The position numbers and the translations under genes are program-made. A model generated the notes under the pieces. It did not search any database. It worked only from the letters and a program-made list of their open reading frames with translations, and had not been told where the DNA came from. Shown here one piece after another: positions 60,896 through 64,000 of a stretch of DNA of 64,000 nucleotides; within the stretch, counting starts at the first letter, position 1; each line of letters starts with the position of its first letter. This stretch comes from Actimicrobium sp035984655 (GTDB lineage: Bacteria; Pseudomonadota; Gammaproteobacteria; Burkholderiales; Burkholderiaceae_D), in the NCBI RefSeq assembly GCF_035984655.1, contig NZ_JAXCHT010000005.1, positions 62,001-126,000 of the forward strand. The letters are read 5' to 3'.

Positions 60896-63800
60896 TCATT
60901 GCTGCTCTGACGCTTTTCCGTAGCCGCCGCCGCCGGGCGTTTCGATCACAAAGACATCACCGGCCTGCATCTCGGTACTTGCCACGAACCCCAGTTCTTC
61001 ACGACTGCCATCGGCACGAATGACATAGTTCTTGCCGCATTCCCCGGGCTCGCCGCCAGCGCAGCCGAATGGCGGCACGATGCGGTTGTTGGACAGGATC
61101 GATGCACTCATCGGCTCTAGGAAGCGCACCTTGCGCACACCACCATTGCCGCCATGCCACCGGCCCGCACCGCCCGAATGCGGCCGGATTTCGTAACTTT
61201 CCAACCTGACCGGATAGCGCCATTCGAGAATTTCCGGATCCGTCAGCCGCGAATTGGTCATGTGCGTCTGCACCACATCCGTACCGTTGAAGCCATTGCC
61301 GGCGCCGGAACCGCCCGCGATGGTTTCGTAGTACTGATGCTCCTTGTTGCCGAAGGTGAAGTTGTTCATGGTGCCGGGCGCCGATGCCAGCACCCCCAGT
61401 GCACCGTACAGGGCATTGGTGATGCAGCTCGAGGTCTCGACATTGCCGGAAACCACCGCCGCCGGATAGCGCGGGTTCAACATGGAACCCTCGGGAATGG
61501 TGACCGTCAGCGGCTTGAGGCAACCGGCATTGAGCGGGATCTCATCGTCGGTCAGCGTGCGGAACACATACAGCACGGCCGCCATGCAGATCGCGCTTGG
61601 CGCATTGAAATTGTTGTTCAGTTGCGGCGAGGTGCCGGTGAAGTCGATTTCTGCGCTGCGGGCCGACTGGTCAATCCGGATCGCCACCTTGATGACTGCG
61701 CCGTTGTCGAGCCGATACGTGTAACTCGAATCCTTCAGGGTCGTCAGGACCCGGCGAATGGCTTCTTCGGCATTGTCCTGCACATGTCCCATGTAGGCCC
61801 GGACCACATCCAGCCCGAAGTGGTCAACCATCTTCAGCAATTCATCGACGCCTTTCTGGTTGGCGGCGACTTGCGCCTGCAAATCGGCAAGATTTTGCGG
61901 AATGTTCCGCGCTGGATAGCGCCCCGACGACAGCAGAGCGATGGTTTCCGCTTCGAGAAACCGGCCGCCGCGCACCAGCTGGAAATTATTGATCAGCACG
62001 CCTTCCTCTTCCACCACGGTGCTGTCGGCAGGCATCGAGCCAGGGGTGATGCCGCCAATGTCGGCGTGGTGCCCGCGCGAGCCAACATAGAACAGGATGT
62101 TCTCGCCGGCGCGGTCAAACGCAGGCGTGATCACCGTGATGTCCGGCAAATGGGTGCCGCCATGATAAGGATCGTTGAGCATGAACACATCGCCCTGGCG
62201 CATCTTGCCGGCATTCTCGCGCATGATGGTCTTGATGCTTTCGCCCATTGAACCGAGATGCACGGGAATATGCGGCGCGTTGGCAATCAGGTTGCCGTCT
62301 GCATCGAACAGGGCGCAGGAAAAGTCGAGCCGCTCCTTGATATTCACCGAAAAGGCGGTGTTTTGCAGTCGCAATCCCATTTGCTCGGCGATGCTCATGA
62401 ACAGGTTGTTGAAGACCTCGAGCATCACCGGATCGGCTGTCGTCCCCACGGCCCTGCGCTGTTTTCTGGCCTCCACCCGATTCATGACGAGATGATTGAG
62501 CGCAGTGACTTCGGCGACCCAACCCGGCTCGACGATATTCGTCGCATTTTTTTCTGCGATGATGGCCGGGCCACGAATCCGGTCGCCCGGGCGCATGTCG
62601 TCGCGCTGGTACAGCTCGGTTTCATGCCACTCGCCACCGGAGAACAACCGCACCAGCTCGGTGGGGCGCAGCGGCCCTGCGCGGGTCGACAGCAGCTCGT
62701 TGACTTCATCGCGGTCGAGCGACTTGCCAATCACCTCTACCGAAATGGCTTCGACGACCAAGGGCTTGTCGGACATCAGGAACGAATAGCGTTTTTTGTA
62801 GGACTGCTCGAATTGGGCGGTCATGCTGGCAATGCTGCCGAACGGCACCACGATGACCGAATCGGTCCCGTCGTAGCGCAGATGCACCCGTTCCAGCGTC
62901 TCGATCTGGGACGCCTGCACACCCTGCGCCAGCAAGTCGACCCGGCCTTCTTCGGCCAGCAGCCGCAGTTGCGCCGCCACGGTCGCCAGTGCACTCTCCG
63001 GCAGGGGGATCTCCAGGGCCTTCTCGCGCATCGCGGTTTGGTCCGCGAGACCCATTCCATAGGCCGACAGCACGCCGGCGAAAGGATGGGCAAACACGCG
63101 CGTCATGCCAAGGGCGTCTGCCACCAGGCAGGCGTGTTGGCCGCCAGCGCCGCCGAATGTGCTGAGCGTGTATTCGGTCACATCGTGGCCGCGCTGGACC
63201 GAGATGAATTTGATGGCATTGGCCATGTTTCCGACGGCGATTTCAATGAAGCCCTCGGCGACTTCTTCCGGCGTGCGCCGAATGCCGGTGGCACGGTAAA
63301 TATCTTCCGCCATGGCGGAGAACTTTGCGGCAACGGCATCGCGATCCAGTGCGGCATCGGCATTGGGTCCGAATACGGCAGGGAAATAGCCCGGCTGGAT
63401 CTTGCCCATCATGACGTTGCAGTCCGTAACCGCCAGCGGGCCGCCGCGCCGATAGCTGGCCGGGCCCGGGTTGGCGCCGGCGCTATCGGGACCGACACGA
63501 TAGCGGGCGCCGTCGAAATGCAGGATCGAGCCGCCGCCGGCGGCAACGGTGTGAATGCTCATCATGGGCGCGCGCATGCGCACGCCGGCCACCTGGGTTT
63601 CGAATTCGCGTTCGAATTCGCCGGCGTAATGCGATACGTCGGTCGACGTGCCGCCCATGTCGAAGCCGATGATCTTGTCGAAGCCAGCCGTTTTCGCAGT
63701 GCCGACCATGCCGACGATGCCGCCGGCCGGGCCCGACAGAATCGAATCCTTGCCCTGAAAGCGGTGTGCATCGGTCAGGCCGCCATTGCTTTGCATGAAC

Positions 63801-64000
63801 AGCAGGCGCACTCCGTTCATCTGGTCGGCGACCTGATTCACATAGCGTCGCAGAATGGGTGACAGATAGGCATCGACCACGGTGGTGTCACCGCGTGAAA
63901 CCAGTTTCATCAGGGGGCTGACCAGATGCGACACCGAAATCTGGGTAAAGCCAACCTCGGCCGCGATCCGCGCAAGTGCAGTCTCGTGTTGCGTGAAGCG
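60896..64000 (-). CDS. 5-oxoprolinase/hydantoinase (HyuA-HyuB fusion), 5' end outside window
   Basis: At least 1034 residues; the frame is open to the window edge, so the N-terminus of the HyuA part is missing. The HyuA half has GGTSTDVSHYAGEFEREFETQVAGVRMRAPMMSIHTVAAGGGSI and GPASYRRGGPLAVTDCNV. The HyuB half begins near AVGTTADPVMLEVFNNLFMSIAEQMG and includes VGSRGHHADIGGITPGSMP and PGGGGYGK near the end. ATP-dependent ring opening of 5-oxoproline or hydantoins; single-chain fusion fits 5-oxoprolinase. It is convergent with the acetyltransferase gene. Confidence 0.92.
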   Translation of the reverse strand, partial: RFTQHETALARIAAEVGFTQISVSHLVSPLMKLVSRGDTTVVDAYLSPILRRYVNQVADQMNGVRLLFMQSNGGLTDAHRFQGKDSILSGPAGGIVGMVGTAKTAGFDKIIGFDMGGTSTDVSHYAGEFEREFETQVAGVRMRAPMMSIHTVAAGGGSILHFDGARYRVGPDSAGANPGPASYRRGGPLAVTDCNVMMGKIQPGYFPAVFGPNADAALDRDAVAAKFSAMAEDIYRATGIRRTPEEVAEGFIEIAVGNMANAIKFISVQRGHDVTEYTLSTFGGAGGQHACLVADALGMTRVFAHPFAGVLSAYGMGLADQTAMREKALEIPLPESALATVAAQLRLLAEEGRVDLLAQGVQASQIETLERVHLRYDGTDSVIVVPFGSIASMTAQFEQSYKKRYSFLMSDKPLVVEAISVEVIGKSLDRDEVNELLSTRAGPLRPTELVRLFSGGEWHETELYQRDDMRPGDRIRGPAIIAEKNATNIVEPGWVAEVTALNHLVMNRVEARKQRRAVGTTADPVMLEVFNNLFMSIAEQMGLRLQNTAFSVNIKERLDFSCALFDADGNLIANAPHIPVHLGSMGESIKTIMRENAGKMRQGDVFMLNDPYHGGTHLPDITVITPAFDRAGENILFYVGSRGHHADIGGITPGSMPADSTVVEEEGVLINNFQLVRGGRFLEAETIALLSSGRYPARNIPQNLADLQAQVAANQKGVDELLKMVDHFGLDVVRAYMGHVQDNAEEAIRRVLTTLKDSSYTYRLDNGAVIKVAIRIDQSARSAEIDFTGTSPQLNNNFNAPSAICMAAVLYVFRTLTDDEIPLNAGCLKPLTVTIPEGSMLNPRYPAAVVSGNVETSSCITNALYGALGVLASAPGTMNNFTFGNKEHQYYETIAGGSGAGNGFNGTDVVQTHMTNSRLTDPEILEWRYPVRLESYEIRPHSGGAGRWHGGNGGVRKVRFLEPMSASILSNNRIVPPFGCAGGEPGECGKNYVIRADGSREELGFVASTEMQAGDVFVIETPGGGGYGKASEQQ

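Noticed and set aside
62258..63862. Open frame of 534 codons on the plus strand
   Set aside because: Antisense to the oxoprolinase gene; no family similarity.

Overview
The window looks like chromosomal DNA from a GC-rich betaproteobacterium of the order Burkholderiales. The gene content and order fit the Oxalobacteraceae best: tRNA-Leu, tig, clpP, clpX, lon, hupB, tRNA-Val, tRNA-Asp, ppiD; lplT, alr, radA; hpnCDE; a malonate decarboxylase operon. The taxonomic call is inference from gene content. No phage, insertion sequence or CRISPR array is visible, and most of the sequence is densely packed genes, many joined by 1-8 base overlaps.

Layout. 1-3.3 kb: a partial thioredoxin-like gene, then tsaB, rimI, a family 4 uracil-DNA glycosylase and a DUF1853 gene read as one coupled operon. 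A 101-bp inverted-repeat element separates it from lplT, which is followed by alr and radA. 7.4-16.2 kb (minus strand): seven genes that together look like a synthase-dependent exopolysaccharide machine: a membrane GT2 synthase, a membrane-anchored beta-helix protein, a GH8-like periplasmic glycanase, WecB (UDP-ManNAc supply), a YaiO-type outer-membrane barrel, an unknown six-TM protein and an anchored NodB-like deacetylase. This is the strongest candidate for a poorly described system here. 16.3-19.4 kb: hpnCDE (squalene from farnesyl diphosphate), divergent from an RND efflux pair (19.6-23.8 kb).

24-33 kb: the protein quality-control block tRNA-Leu, tig, clpP, clpX, lon, hupB, two tRNAs and a PpiD-like chaperone. 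The tRNA-Asp gene is followed by a second copy of its own 3' end. 33-41.7 kb: threonine aldolase with a CDF metal exporter, then a TctE/TctD-type two-component system divergent from a porin and an SsuABC/NrtABC-type ABC importer. 41.7-46.9 kb: a KefB/YbaL-type antiporter and a MASE1-PAS-PAS-GGDEF-EAL cyclic-di-GMP protein.

46.9-58.3 kb: a malonate module. A GntR/FCD repressor gene (with TauE/SafE and EamA permease genes behind it) diverges from dctPQM-mdcACDEGBH. The intergenic region holds a perfect 16-bp palindrome over the forward promoter, and the reverse promoter would start transcription at about the repressor's own start codon. A TRAP transporter takes the place of the dedicated MdcLM/MadLM/MdcF carriers. 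58.4-64 kb: kup, a GNAT acetyltransferase, a nested inverted repeat, and the 3' part of a 5-oxoprolinase/hydantoinase gene that runs off the window.
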